64,000 bases of DNA from Microbacterium sp. EYE_78. GTDB taxonomy: Bacteria; Actinomycetota; Actinomycetes; Actinomycetales; Microbacteriaceae. A program made the translations under genes and the position numbers. The stretch is taken from NCBI RefSeq assembly GCF_023149035.1, contig NZ_JAHXMY010000001.1:620001-684000 (forward strand), written 5' to 3'. Below, in pieces: positions 47,158 to 56,046 of this stretch (position 1 is its first letter; the number at the start of each line of letters is the position of its first letter). Below the pieces are notes generated by a model, which was given only the letters and a program-made list of their open reading frames with translations, was not told where the DNA came from and made no database searches.

Positions 47158-47946
47158 GCTTTGCCCGGGCGCAGGTCCGCGTTCCCAGGTCCACGGCACC
47201 GTCTCGGTCACCTTCTGCAGCCCTGCGCGCTCGAGGATCGGTCGCGAGAACTCGGTCGAGTCCGAGTGGACCCAGCGGGCGCCGCGCCGCATCGCCGACC
47301 GCACCCGCGCGGCCGTCAACGCGCGGTATATGCCCCGTCCGCGGTACTCCGGCAGGGTGGCGCCGCCCCAGACGCCGGCGAACTCGGTCCCCACGACGAT
47401 CTCGATGCGACCGGCGCTGACGATGCGCCCGTCCACCTCCGCCGCCCACAGCTCGACGGGCTCGCGGCGCTCGCGGCGCGGGAGGATCTCGGCCAGCATC
47501 CGCTCCGCCCGGGGCACGCCGCCGAACACGGCATCCTGCATCTCGAGAGCGGCTCGCATGTCGCCCTCCGCCGTCACCTCGCGGATCGTCACACCTGTCG
47601 GCGGGGCGGCCGACGTCAACTGCTCGGCCCTCCCGACCATGACGGACTCGGGTTCGCCCGCTGCAAATCCGGCCGCGGACAGCGCCGCCTCGAGGCCCGG
47701 CGCCTGGTCGTGCGACCGGGTCTTCCACTCGGCCTCGACGATGCTCGTCTCGTCGGCGAGCATGGCGGCGACCTCGGCGACGCGAGCCGCGGGGTCGTCG
47801 AGGTCGCGGTAGCTGACGAAGAGCACGCCGCCCTCGTACCGCCCGATCCACAGCGGGCCGCGCCGGGTCACCTCGAGGGCGCCCTGCATCTCCGCCTCGG
47901 CGCGCAGCTGCGCGTCGTACCGCGCGAGGAGGTCCGACGCAGTCAT
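47140..47946 (-). CDS. GNAT family N-acetyltransferase, two-part
   Basis: A 268-residue protein. The C-terminal half (about 118-265) is a GNAT domain with the acetyl-CoA loop ATLPEYRGRGIYRALTAARV. The N-terminal half is a degenerate, GNAT-like alpha/beta region without the loop, so this may be a double-GNAT protein with one inactive half. Substrate unknown. The stop codon lies inside the tRNA-cluster terminator, and the gene is transcribed alone. The ATG is the first in frame. Confidence 0.78.
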   Translation of the reverse strand: MTASDLLARYDAQLRAEAEMQGALEVTRRGPLWIGRYEGGVLFVSYRDLDDPAARVAEVAAMLADETSIVEAEWKTRSHDQAPGLEAALSAAGFAAGEPESVMVGRAEQLTSAAPPTGVTIREVTAEGDMRAALEMQDAVFGGVPRAERMLAEILPRRERREPVELWAAEVDGRIVSAGRIEIVVGTEFAGVWGGATLPEYRGRGIYRALTAARVRSAMRRGARWVHSDSTEFSRPILERAGLQKVTETVPWTWERGPAPGQSKTPAM

Positions 47947-48010
47947 GAGCGGGTCCGGCTACAGCGCATGCCTCATCGTCGCACGGGCGGTGCGGCAGAG
48001 GTCGCTCGGC

Positions 48011-50047
48011 TCAGGCGTCCGCCGCGAGGGTGACCCGCCACTCCCGGGCCGCCTCGCGCAGCACCGCCACCCCGCCGGGATCCAGCCGCACGCGGTCGGT
48101 CGCTCCGGTGAGCAGGTCGACACCAAAGCCCTCGACGTCGACGCTCCGGTCGCCGTGATGCAGGAGGAAGAGGTAGTCGCCGCCCGCGCCCCGGCGACGC
48201 ACGGCCTCGACACCCCAGCCCGCCGCACCCGCAACCACGGGCGCGACACCGGCGCGCTCCGCCTGCTCGACGAGGAAGGCATCCAGCGAATCCTGCGTCA
48301 GCTTGGTCGACACGTACGTCGCGCTGCCCGAGCCGTGCGAACGGCGGGTGATGGCAGGGGTCCCCGCCAGCACGCCGGTCTCGTAGGTCGCCACGACCTC
48401 GCTGCCCTCGGTCCGCATCCGCTCGGTCCAGACGCCTGCGACCAGCCCGTTGCTCAGCCGCACCTCGTCACCGTCGGGCCGGGGGTAGATATGCTCCCCC
48501 CGGACGCCCAGCAGTTCCCGCAGCATGCCGGGATACCCGCCCAGTGCGATCCGCTGGTCCTCATCCGCCAGGCCCGATGCGAACGTCACGACGATGCAGC
48601 CGCCGTCCGCGACATACGCCTCGAGCCACCGCACGGTCTCGGCGGTGAGCGCGTAGAGGGCGGGGACCACCAGCATCCGGAACCGCGTCAGATCGCCGCC
48701 GGGACCGACGAACTCCGTCGCGAACCCGCCGCGCCACAGCGAGCGGTGTGCCGCGCGCACCTCGTCCGAGTAGCGGACGGCGTCGTTCGGCAGGTGCGGG
48801 GTGTCGAGCGCCCACCATGCCTCGGCATCCCACACGATGCCGATCTCGGCCTCGACGACCGGGCCGTCCGCCGGCGGCGCGGTCACCTCGCCGATCCGGT
48901 CGAGGATGTCACCGAGCTCCACGACCGCCTCGAAGGCGCGGGAGTCGGCTCCGGCATGCGGCACGAGCGCCCCGTGCCAGAGCTCCGAGCCACCGGCCGA
49001 TGCGCGCCATTGGAAGAAGAGCGAGCTCTGCGCACCGCGGGCGATGTAGCCGAGGGAGTTGCGGATGGTGCGATCGGGCTCCTTCGTGGCGAGCCGGTCG
49101 CCGATCCGCATCCCCGTTGCGTTCTGCTCCATCAGCAGCCACGGACCCCCGCCCCAGGAGCGGGTGAGGTCCGAGCCGTAGGCCACGTGCGCCTCGCCGT
49201 CGCCGTCCTCGGTGTCGAGGTAGTGATCGATCGAGACGACGTCCTGCGCCTTCGCCCAACGCCACTGGTCCAGATGGTTCCAGGTGGGCAGCATGAAGTT
49301 GGTCGTGATGGGGGCGGTCGATCCGGATGCCCGGATCTCGGCGACCTGCTCCTCGTAGGCCGCGAGCATCTCGTCCGAGCAGAAGCGCTTGAAGTCGACG
49401 ACCTGCGCGGGATTGTGCAGGTACTGGGTCTGCACCGGCGGGAGGATCTCGTCCCAGTCGCCGTAGGTCTGCGACCAGAAGGCGGTCGACCACGCCGCGT
49501 TCAGCGCGGCGACGGTGCCGTACTTCGCCCGCAGCCACTCGCGGAACGCGCGGGCAGCGTGCGGACCGAAATCGATCGTGCCGTACTCGTTGTGGACGTG
49601 CCAGCCGCGGAGCCCGGGATGTCCGCCGTAGCGGTCCGCGAGGAGCCGGGCGATCCGTCGCGCCGCGGCCCGGTACGCCGGGGCGCTCACGGCGTACGTG
49701 TCCCGGGACCCGTGGCGCAGCGGCGTCCCGTCCTCCCGCACGGGGAGCGCATCGGGATGGGCGAGGGTGAACCACGGCGGGGGCGACGCCGTCGGCGTCG
49801 CGAGGAAGAAGCCGATCCCGGCCTCGGTGAGATCCGCGATCACCTCGTCGAGCCATTCGGGGGCGAAGAGCCCCTCGCGCGGCTCGAGCAGGGCCCACGA
49901 GAAGACGCCGATCGTGACGGTGTTCACCTTGGCCAGCCGCATGAGGATCATGTCCTCCGCGCGGACCTCACGTGACCACTGCTCGGGGTTGTAGTCCCCT
50001 CCGAAGAGGAGGGAACCGGGGTCGTACGGCGTCGGCGCGGCGGTCAT
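48011..50047 (-). CDS. Beta-galactosidase, glycoside hydrolase family 42
   Basis: A 678-residue GH42 enzyme. The N-terminal TIM barrel opens FGGDYNPEQW. The acid/base Glu is in GWHVHNEYG, and the nucleophile Glu in GPWLLMEQNATG. The trimerisation domain (FRMLVVPALYALT) and the C-terminal beta domain follow. No signal peptide, so it acts in the cytoplasm on imported galactosides. No transporter is adjacent. The ATG was chosen because GAAGGG precedes it and the protein begins at the usual family position. Length is normal. Confidence 0.93.
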   Translation of the reverse strand: MTAAPTPYDPGSLLFGGDYNPEQWSREVRAEDMILMRLAKVNTVTIGVFSWALLEPREGLFAPEWLDEVIADLTEAGIGFFLATPTASPPPWFTLAHPDALPVREDGTPLRHGSRDTYAVSAPAYRAAARRIARLLADRYGGHPGLRGWHVHNEYGTIDFGPHAARAFREWLRAKYGTVAALNAAWSTAFWSQTYGDWDEILPPVQTQYLHNPAQVVDFKRFCSDEMLAAYEEQVAEIRASGSTAPITTNFMLPTWNHLDQWRWAKAQDVVSIDHYLDTEDGDGEAHVAYGSDLTRSWGGGPWLLMEQNATGMRIGDRLATKEPDRTIRNSLGYIARGAQSSLFFQWRASAGGSELWHGALVPHAGADSRAFEAVVELGDILDRIGEVTAPPADGPVVEAEIGIVWDAEAWWALDTPHLPNDAVRYSDEVRAAHRSLWRGGFATEFVGPGGDLTRFRMLVVPALYALTAETVRWLEAYVADGGCIVVTFASGLADEDQRIALGGYPGMLRELLGVRGEHIYPRPDGDEVRLSNGLVAGVWTERMRTEGSEVVATYETGVLAGTPAITRRSHGSGSATYVSTKLTQDSLDAFLVEQAERAGVAPVVAGAAGWGVEAVRRRGAGGDYLFLLHHGDRSVDVEGFGVDLLTGATDRVRLDPGGVAVLREAAREWRVTLAADA

Positions 50048-50165
50048 CCCTTCATCACATCGGACACCGGGTCTGATTGCCAAGAGCGCTGCGGGGAGAT
50101 CAGGAGCTGAGCGTCCCCGCACCGCAGCCCGGTCGGTCTGCGGCTTCCCTTCCGCCCGCTGCCGT

Positions 50166-50816
50166 TCATCCCGCCAGCTCGTCGAGCCAATTCGATCGCA
50201 GGCGCAGCGCTCGCTCGACGCTCGCGACGGCGACAGCGATCGTGACCGCGATGTTCGAACCGACGGACAAGCGGATGGGCGACGTGAATGTGCCGACCGT
50301 GTCGGCGATCAGCTCCGTCCGCGAGATGGTCTCGACCAGCTGCGGCACCGCGATGCACACGCCCACCACGACGACCACGGACGTCAGGGTTCCGATCAGA
50401 CGGCTGACGGCGGGATGCCGCTGGTGCAGCAGCGCGCGCAGGCCCTCACCCGACCGCGGGTGCGGCGCCAGCCGGCGCTCGCTGCCGTCTGCGGCGACGA
50501 AGTGGCAGCGGCGCAGCCCGTACGTCGTCGCCGCGACCTCGATGTGCCCGCCGGGGACCGCGAACCGGGCGGGCAGTCTGGAGACGGCGACCAGGGCACC
50601 ATCGCGGTGGAGACGAGCGCGCACCTCGCCGTCGTCGCGATCGCCCCATTGGTGCACGTCGACGGTGAAGGTGGACGCGGAGCCCCCGGCATCCGTCAGC
50701 GTGATGGTGAACAGCGACCTGCTCAGCGCCTGCCACCACCGGTACGGCTGCAACGGCCGCCCGTCGCCCGGGCGACTGCGTCGCTCGGCGAGGCGCTGTC
50801 GCCACGTCACCATCAT
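50166..50816 (-). CDS. Membrane protein downstream of SpoIIM-like gene
   Basis: A 216-residue protein of no recognised family. The first 130 residues are soluble and beta-rich (FTITLTDAGGSASTFTVDVH, ARFAVPGGHIEVAATTYGLR), and two hydrophobic helices follow near residues 138-160 and 180-200. The Met start overlaps the SpoIIM-like stop by four bases, so the two are co-translated and may form one membrane complex. Function unknown. Confidence 0.7.
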   Translation of the reverse strand: MMVTWRQRLAERRSRPGDGRPLQPYRWWQALSRSLFTITLTDAGGSASTFTVDVHQWGDRDDGEVRARLHRDGALVAVSRLPARFAVPGGHIEVAATTYGLRRCHFVAADGSERRLAPHPRSGEGLRALLHQRHPAVSRLIGTLTSVVVVVGVCIAVPQLVETISRTELIADTVGTFTSPIRLSVGSNIAVTIAVAVASVERALRLRSNWLDELAG

Positions 50817-51487
50817 GCGGCCCCGCCGAGCAGCCACCGACCGAGCGGCGCGATGAGGTACCGGAGCGAGTACGCCTCCCACAGCGCGCCGGCGACGAGC
50901 AGGGCGACCGCCGGGAGGGCGAGGAGACCGATGCTCTTCAGCCCTTCGACGTACCCGCGCCGTCGGGTCGCCGCGCCGACACCGCTCGGGCGGATCCAGT
51001 TGCGACCGAGCAGGAACACCCCGAGCAGCAGCAGTGCGTACGCCTGCAGCTCGATGAGTAGGGTGACCGCGTGCGGGATGAGCGCGACCCAGCCCACGGG
51101 TGTCGTCTGCACGAGCGTCACGCCGGTCTCGACCGCCCAGTACGCGAACAGCGCGAGCCCGGCGAACGGGATGAGCATCGACGGCAGCACGATCGTCGCG
51201 AGACTCAGCCGCACGAGGTTCACGGCGAAGATGACCAGCGCGAACAGGGGTACGGAGGCCGCGATGGCGCGCACGAGTGCACCGGTGCCGTCGGCTTCGA
51301 GCGCCGCCGCCCGCGCGGCGACGAGCTCAGGGAACAGCATCCCGATGATGAAGCCGACGACGACGAGGCCGTACGCGGCGGCGGCGATGAGGACGTAGGC
51401 GCGCGAGTTGTCGCGGATCAGTCGGAAGGGGCGACGCCAGAGCGCGATTCGCTCGCGCGCGACGACGGGGGCAGATGAGCTGGACAT
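50813..51487 (-). CDS. Stage II sporulation protein M (SpoIIM)-like membrane protein
   Basis: A 224-residue protein with five or six transmembrane helices resembling the SpoIIM superfamily. It has the FIIGMLFPEL segment after helix 1 and a central IPHAVTLLIELQAYALLLLG segment, the E-x-x-A/H pattern typical of these proteins. There are no sporulation genes here, and homologues are common in non-sporulating actinobacteria. It is the first gene of a two-gene unit divergent from arr; a 12-bp palindrome lies between them. Function unknown. Confidence 0.75.
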   Translation of the reverse strand: MSSSSAPVVARERIALWRRPFRLIRDNSRAYVLIAAAAYGLVVVGFIIGMLFPELVAARAAALEADGTGALVRAIAASVPLFALVIFAVNLVRLSLATIVLPSMLIPFAGLALFAYWAVETGVTLVQTTPVGWVALIPHAVTLLIELQAYALLLLGVFLLGRNWIRPSGVGAATRRRGYVEGLKSIGLLALPAVALLVAGALWEAYSLRYLIAPLGRWLLGGAA

Positions 51488-51532
51488 GCGTCCATCCCAC
51501 GTCGTATCCCGCCGCCGCGGCAGTGTCGGAGC

Positions 51533-51560
51533 GTCACCACTTGTCGTGACAATCGTCACC
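51533..51560. promoter_or_regulatory. Cluster of GTCAC/GTGAC half sites with a 12-bp palindrome
   Basis: GTCACC, TTGTCGTGACAA (palindrome, 51541-51552) and GTCACC within 28 bases, in the divergent region between the SpoIIM-like gene and arr. Candidate operator. Confidence 0.4.
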
Positions 51561-51627
51561 GTCCGGCCGTCGATCGCGATCCGGACCGGCGCTGCGCAGA
51601 CCGCGGGCGTCCCCGAGGATCCCGGCG

Positions 51628-51633
51628 TACGCT
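51628..51633 (+). promoter_or_regulatory. -10 box for leaderless arr mRNA
   Basis: TACGCT, six bases upstream of the arr ATG. No ribosome-binding site is present. Confidence 0.5.
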
Positions 51634-51639
51634 GGCGCG

Positions 51640-52047
51640 ATGAGCGCCCCTGACGAGACCGGTCCGTTCTTCCACGGGACCAAGGCCGACCTGCGGATCG
51701 GGGACCTGCTGACCGCGGGTCGACGGTCGAACTACCGCCCCGAGATCGTGATGAACCACATCTATTTCACGGCGACTCGAGACGGAGCGGGCCTCGCAGC
51801 CGAGCTCGCCGCCGGCGACGCCGAGCCACGGGTCTACCTCGTCGAGCCGACCGGACCGTTCGAGGACGATCCGAACGTCACCGACAAGAAGTTCCCCGGC
51901 AATCCGACCCGCTCGTACCGCAGCACCGACCCGCTCCGCGTGGTCGGTGAGGTCCGCGACTGGCCGCGCCTGGCACCGGAGGCGCTCGCGGACTGGCAGC
52001 GACGCATCGCAGCGATCAACGAGTCCGGCGGCGAGATCATCAATTGA
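51640..52047 (+). CDS. arr: NAD(+)-rifampin ADP-ribosyltransferase (Arr)
   Basis: A 135-residue enzyme of the Arr family. Conserved stretches are FFHGTKADLRIGDLL, NHIYFTATRDGA, VYLVEPTGPFEDDPNVTDKK and NPTRSYRSTDPLRVVGEV. Family members transfer ADP-ribose from NAD to the C23 hydroxyl of rifamycins and so inactivate them. Full length and intact. The translational start is leaderless. A small zinc-ribbon gene overlaps its stop by one base. No rifamycin-associated element of the Streptomyces type was seen upstream. Confidence 0.93.
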   Translation: MSAPDETGPFFHGTKADLRIGDLLTAGRRSNYRPEIVMNHIYFTATRDGAGLAAELAAGDAEPRVYLVEPTGPFEDDPNVTDKKFPGNPTRSYRSTDPLRVVGEVRDWPRLAPEALADWQRRIAAINESGGEIIN

Positions 52048-52385
52048 TGCCCGGCTCCGGCATCCTCCGTTTCTGCCGCAGCCGCAACGCGGGCCGCCGC
52101 TGCACCCGCCCGCTCGACCACCCGGGCCTGCACCGTCACCGGACGATCATGTGGACGGATGCCGCGGCCGACCCGCCGCGATGCCCGGGCTCCGGCGACC
52201 CCGCCGACCCGGCGCCCGCGCTCCCCGACGGATACCCCGACGGCCGCGCGCTCTGCCCGGTCTGCCACCGCTTCATCGCGCTCGACGACGCCGGCCGCCT
52301 CGAGGCGCACGACACGTCCGATGCGACGGAGACGGATGCCGAGGCATCCCGTCGCCGGGAGTGGCTCAACACCCACGGATGGTGA
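52047..52385 (+). CDS. Small zinc-ribbon protein coupled to arr
   Basis: A 112-residue protein with a CPVCHRF ribbon near residue 70 and an N-terminal region rich in Cys and His (FCRSRNAGRRCTRP, DHPGLHRHRTIMW), which could bind a second metal ion. The middle is Pro/Asp-rich. No named family was recognised. Its ATG overlaps the arr stop (TGATG), so it is translated with arr. Whether it helps rifamycin resistance or is simply a passenger is unknown. Confidence 0.65.
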   Translation: MPGSGILRFCRSRNAGRRCTRPLDHPGLHRHRTIMWTDAAADPPRCPGSGDPADPAPALPDGYPDGRALCPVCHRFIALDDAGRLEAHDTSDATETDAEASRRREWLNTHGW

Positions 52386-52410
52386 CGGCCCGCATCCGCC
52401 CGTCCCGTGC

Positions 52411-52416
52411 CATGCT
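52411..52416 (+). promoter_or_regulatory. -10 box for leaderless epimerase mRNA
   Basis: CATGCT, six bases before the ATG at 52423. Confidence 0.4.
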
Positions 52417-52422
52417 GGCCCG

Positions 52423-53271
52423 ATGCGCATCGCCGTCACCGGGTCGACCGGAAAACTGGGGTCCGTCGTGGTCCGAGAGCTCGCCGCCGCGGGACACGAC
52501 GTCATCGGATTCGATCAGCACGGGACCCGCGGCCCCGGCTTCGTCCAGGTCGACCTGACCGACTACGGCCAGGTCATCGACGCCCTCACCGGCGTCGGCG
52601 ACCAGCACGATGGCGTGGACGCCCTCGTGCACCTGGCGGCGATCCCGGCCCCCGGCATCCGCCCCGACGTGGCCACGTTCCACAACAACATCTCCGCCAC
52701 CTTCAACGTCTTCTGGGCGGCGCTGCGCCTGGGCATCACGAAGATCGTCTACGCCTCGAGCGAGACGGTGCAGGGACTGCCGTTCGACGCCCCGCCGCCC
52801 TACATCCCGGTCGACGAGGACTATCCCGCCCGGCCGGAGTCGGTCTACTCCGTCGTCAAGCACCTCGAGGAGCAGCTCGCGATCGAGCTGTGCCGCTGGT
52901 ACCCACGGGCATCCATTACCGCCCTCCGGTTCTCGAACGTGATGGTGCCCGAGGACTACGCCGAGTTCCCCTCGTTCGACGCCGACCCCCGCGCCCGCAA
53001 ATGGAACCTGTGGAGCTACATCGACGCTCGCGACGGCGCCCAGGCGGTCGCCCGTGCGCTCGAGGTCGCACCCGCCGGCTTCGACCGCTTCCTCATCGCC
53101 GCGGCCGACACCGTCATGTCACGACCCAACGCCGACCTCGTCGCAGCGGTGTTCCCCGGCGTCGAGCTCCGCGGTGAACTCGGCGAGCACGACTCGCTGT
53201 TCTCGACGGCGAAGGCGCGCCGGCTGCTCGGCTACCAGCCGCAGCACTCCTGGCGCGACGAGGTGGGCTGA
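52423..53271 (+). CDS. NAD-dependent epimerase/dehydratase (extended SDR)
   Basis: A 282-residue extended SDR. The Rossmann motif is VTGSTGKLG (residues 5-13), the catalytic Ser lies in YASSETVQG, and YSVVK is the Tyr-Lys pair. It resembles sugar epimerases or uronate dehydrogenases. No sugar-nucleotide genes are adjacent, so the substrate is open. It ends five bases before the end of a convergent lipoprotein gene. Confidence 0.85.
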   Translation: MRIAVTGSTGKLGSVVVRELAAAGHDVIGFDQHGTRGPGFVQVDLTDYGQVIDALTGVGDQHDGVDALVHLAAIPAPGIRPDVATFHNNISATFNVFWAALRLGITKIVYASSETVQGLPFDAPPPYIPVDEDYPARPESVYSVVKHLEEQLAIELCRWYPRASITALRFSNVMVPEDYAEFPSFDADPRARKWNLWSYIDARDGAQAVARALEVAPAGFDRFLIAAADTVMSRPNADLVAAVFPGVELRGELGEHDSLFSTAKARRLLGYQPQHSWRDEVG

Positions 53272-53276
53272 ACCGC

Positions 53277-54149
53277 TCAGCCGCCGAACTCGGCGTAGGT
53301 GATCAGTTCGCTGTGGTTCCAGGAGCACGCCTCGGTGATGGGGCGCTGCACCTCCCAGTACTCGGTGACCTCGGTCATCCCACCGGGGATCGGCGACCGC
53401 TCGGCGAGCAGCGCCGCCATGGCGGCGAAGTCGTCGGCGAGGGCGCTCTGCGCGGACTCGGCGAGCTGCGTCATGCCCCACGCCGCCGCATCGATCCGCG
53501 TGTTCCACTCCTCCTCTCCGAACGCGGCGTAGTACCCGAAGCCGTCGTCGGCGTTGGTGACCTCGCTCGAGATCTTCGAGTACCGGTCGCACTCCGCCGT
53601 CAGCACCTCGTCCTCCGGGAACGGCTCGGTCGAATACGTGACGGATGCCGTCCAGTCGACACCCTCCCCGACGGTGAGCATGAGCATGCGTGAGGACGCC
53701 GCGTCCCACGGCCACGCGAGCGGGCGGGATCCGTCGCACCGGCCTCCCAGCGGCGACTGACCGAGCATCATCGAGTCGCCGATCTCCGCCGTGAACCAGG
53801 CGTCGCCGTCGCAGACGAGGTCGATCAGGATGGAGCGGGTGCCTCGGGGCACGGCGAGCGGAACCTGTTCCGCCGACCCCGTCCCGGTGCCGATCTCCTC
53901 GTGCTCGCCGAGCACCGCCGATGACGGCGTCGGGCTCGGGGTCGGCCTCGGACTCGGGGCCGGCGACTGCGAGGTCGGCGCCGGCGAGGGCGTCGCGGAC
54001 TCGGCTCCCGCAGGCGCGACCTCGCCCGTGGGGACGACGCAGCCCGCGAGCATCGCGCCGACCACGGCCACGGTCCCGATCACGGCGGCGACCCGCCTGC
54101 GCGGCTTCGCGTTCGGCGCGCGCCGGCCGTCGGCATCCCCCCAGGTCAT
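53277..54149 (-). CDS. Secreted lipoprotein of unknown function
   Basis: A 290-residue exported protein. A basic N-terminus (RRAPNAKPRRRV) precedes a hydrophobic helix ending in lipobox LAGC (cysteine near residue 37). A Pro/Ser/Thr linker of about 45 residues (ATPSPAPTSQSPAPSPRP) follows, then a mixed alpha/beta domain with three cysteines (LVCDGDAWF, GGRCDGSR, TAECDRYS) and one near the end (EACSWNHSE). Unrecognised. TAGACA lies seven bases before the ATG. Confidence 0.72.
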   Translation of the reverse strand: MTWGDADGRRAPNAKPRRRVAAVIGTVAVVGAMLAGCVVPTGEVAPAGAESATPSPAPTSQSPAPSPRPTPSPTPSSAVLGEHEEIGTGTGSAEQVPLAVPRGTRSILIDLVCDGDAWFTAEIGDSMMLGQSPLGGRCDGSRPLAWPWDAASSRMLMLTVGEGVDWTASVTYSTEPFPEDEVLTAECDRYSKISSEVTNADDGFGYYAAFGEEEWNTRIDAAAWGMTQLAESAQSALADDFAAMAALLAERSPIPGGMTEVTEYWEVQRPITEACSWNHSELITYAEFGG

Positions 54150-54172
54150 AGGGGCATGTCTACCAGAGCGCG

Positions 54173-54724
54173 TCAGCGCGTGCGCAGCCGGGTGGCGCGG
54201 GCGATCTGGATGCCGCCCAGGACGATGAGCGAGACACCCATCCAGACCCAGAGGAACAGCGCACCCCACAGCGGGGCGAACAGGATGAACACGCCCGCGA
54301 CGATGCTGAGGATCGCGAAGGCGATACCCCAGCCGCGGGACGGACCCGAGCCGAGGGTCGTCAGCGCGACGACGCCCTCCACGATCCAAAGGATGCCGAC
54401 CAGCGCGCCGAGGAACGTCGCCAGCGTCGCCGCGGCGAGGCCGAGGTTCGAGAACGCGACGATGCCGGCGATGACGAAAAGGACGCCGAGGACGATGTGC
54501 CCGACCCTCGACCACGCACCCGCGGACTTCGACAGCAGACCGATCGCCGCGTAGACGAGACCGCCGAGGATCGCGTAGCTCGCGATGATGCCCGCGACCA
54601 CCATCGCGGTCTTCGCCGGCCAGACGAGGATGAGGATGCCGACGATCACCGCGAGGACGCCGCCGATGAGCAGCGCTCCCCTGATCCCCTTCACCACCCC
54701 GCGTGCCGCGTCCGAACCGGTCAT
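54173..54724 (-). CDS. HdeD family (DUF308) membrane protein
   Basis: A 183-residue protein with six short transmembrane helices arranged as three similar hairpins, the DUF308/HdeD pattern (VWPAKTAMVVAGIIASYAIL, FLGALVGILWIVEGVVALTT, GVFILFAPLWGALFLWVWMG). HdeD is an acid-resistance membrane protein in enterobacteria; actinobacterial members have no proven role. It has its own promoter in the region shared with the divergent glycosyltransferase gene. Confidence 0.85.
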   Translation of the reverse strand: MTGSDAARGVVKGIRGALLIGGVLAVIVGILILVWPAKTAMVVAGIIASYAILGGLVYAAIGLLSKSAGAWSRVGHIVLGVLFVIAGIVAFSNLGLAAATLATFLGALVGILWIVEGVVALTTLGSGPSRGWGIAFAILSIVAGVFILFAPLWGALFLWVWMGVSLIVLGGIQIARATRLRTR

Positions 54725-54912
54725 GTCGCGCGCCCCTCGACGATGACGCCGATGCGTCGACGATGCCGCCAGGGTAGCGCCGTCGGCGTCCGCTCGACAA
54801 CGACGCGGCGTGCACCGACCTCACGGGCGACGCCGTGCACACCCCCAGTCCGACCGACGGGCCCGCAGGTAGGCTGGGTATCCCGTGCCCGCCGAGCATC
54901 GCGAGCCCCGCC

Positions 54913-56046
54913 ATGGATCTGTCGATCATCGTTCCGACCTTCAACGAGGGTCCGAACGTGGATGAGCTGTTGGCGCGGATCGGAGCCGCGCTCGACGGCC
55001 GGGTCTTCGAGGTGATCTTCGTCGACGACTCCGACGACGACACCCCGGCCATCATCGCGGCCGCGGCGGCACGGTCGCCGTTCCCGGTCCGCCTCATCCA
55101 TCGGGACGAGCCGACGGCGGGGCTCGGCGGTGCGGTCGTCGCGGGCTTCCAGGCGGCGAGCTCGCGCTGGTGCCTCGTGATGGACGGCGACCTGCAGCAT
55201 CCCCCCGAGGACATCCCACGGCTCGTGGAACGCGCCGAACGGGGCGACGTCGACGTCGTGGTGGCCTCGCGCTACGCGTCGGGCGGCACCTCCTCGGGTC
55301 TGGCCGATGCGACCCGGACGGCCGTCTCGCGCGCATCGACCGCCCTGACCAAGGCCATGTTCCCGCGCAAGCTGGCAGGGTGCTCCGACCCGATGACCGG
55401 CTTCTTCCTGCTCGACCGCGACGCCGTCGACGTCGACGCGCTGCGCCCGCGCGGGTTCAAGATCCTGCTCGAGGTGCTGGCACGCCGGCAGCTGCGGATC
55501 GACGAGGTGCCCTTCGACTTCGCCGAACGGTTCGCCGGCAGCTCGAAGGCGACCTTCACACAGGGTGTCCGCTTCCTGACCCAGCTGGCGATGCTCCGCT
55601 TCGGTCGGATGTCGGCGTTCGCCCTCGTCGGCGGGTTCGGGGCGATCGCGAACCTCGTCATCATGTGGGGCCTCATCCGCCTCGACCTCGACTACGTGCC
55701 CGCGGCGATCGTCGCGAGCGTCATCACGATCATCACGAACTTCCTGCTGCTCGAGTACCTCGTCTTCGCCGACATGCGATCCGAATCGGGGCGGATGGCG
55801 ACGCGGTTCCTGAAGTCCTTCACCTTCAACGGACTCGAGGCGATCGTCCGCATCCCGGTGCTGTCGATCCTCGTCGAGGGCGCCCACATCCCCGCGGTGC
55901 TCGCCGCCGCGCTCACCCTCGTGGCGGCGTTCGTGCTGCGGTTCATGTTCCACGCGCTCGTGGTCTACGCGCCGCGGCGGGCGAAGCGGGCCGCCGGCGA
56001 GCGCGCGACGGAGCCCGCAGCCGCGGGCGGGCGTACGCTGGAATGA
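54913..56046 (+). CDS. GT2 glycosyltransferase fused to GtrA-like membrane domain
   Basis: A 377-residue protein. Residues 1-225 are a dolichol/polyprenol-phosphate sugar transferase domain (SIIVPTFNEGPNVDELLARI; DDSDDD; VMDGDLQHPPEDIPRL; QHPP is typical of polyprenyl-phosphate hexose synthases). Residues 235-365 hold four helices of the GtrA family, which flips or anchors the lipid-linked sugar. It probably makes a polyprenyl-phosphate mannose or glucose for envelope glycosylation. A TAGGCT box is about 38 bases upstream of the ATG. The end overlaps the glutaredoxin gene. Confidence 0.88.
   Translation: MDLSIIVPTFNEGPNVDELLARIGAALDGRVFEVIFVDDSDDDTPAIIAAAAARSPFPVRLIHRDEPTAGLGGAVVAGFQAASSRWCLVMDGDLQHPPEDIPRLVERAERGDVDVVVASRYASGGTSSGLADATRTAVSRASTALTKAMFPRKLAGCSDPMTGFFLLDRDAVDVDALRPRGFKILLEVLARRQLRIDEVPFDFAERFAGSSKATFTQGVRFLTQLAMLRFGRMSAFALVGGFGAIANLVIMWGLIRLDLDYVPAAIVASVITIITNFLLLEYLVFADMRSESGRMATRFLKSFTFNGLEAIVRIPVLSILVEGAHIPAVLAAALTLVAAFVLRFMFHALVVYAPRRAKRAAGERATEPAAAGGRTLE
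56034..56039 (+). promoter_or_regulatory. -10 box inside the glycosyltransferase gene
   Basis: TACGCT, six bases before the ATG at 56046. It offers an internal leaderless start for the glutaredoxin gene. Confidence 0.4.

Noticed and set aside
51488..51639. Streptomyces-type rifamycin-associated element before arr
   Set aside because: No 19-bp inverted-repeat element of that kind was found in the divergent region.
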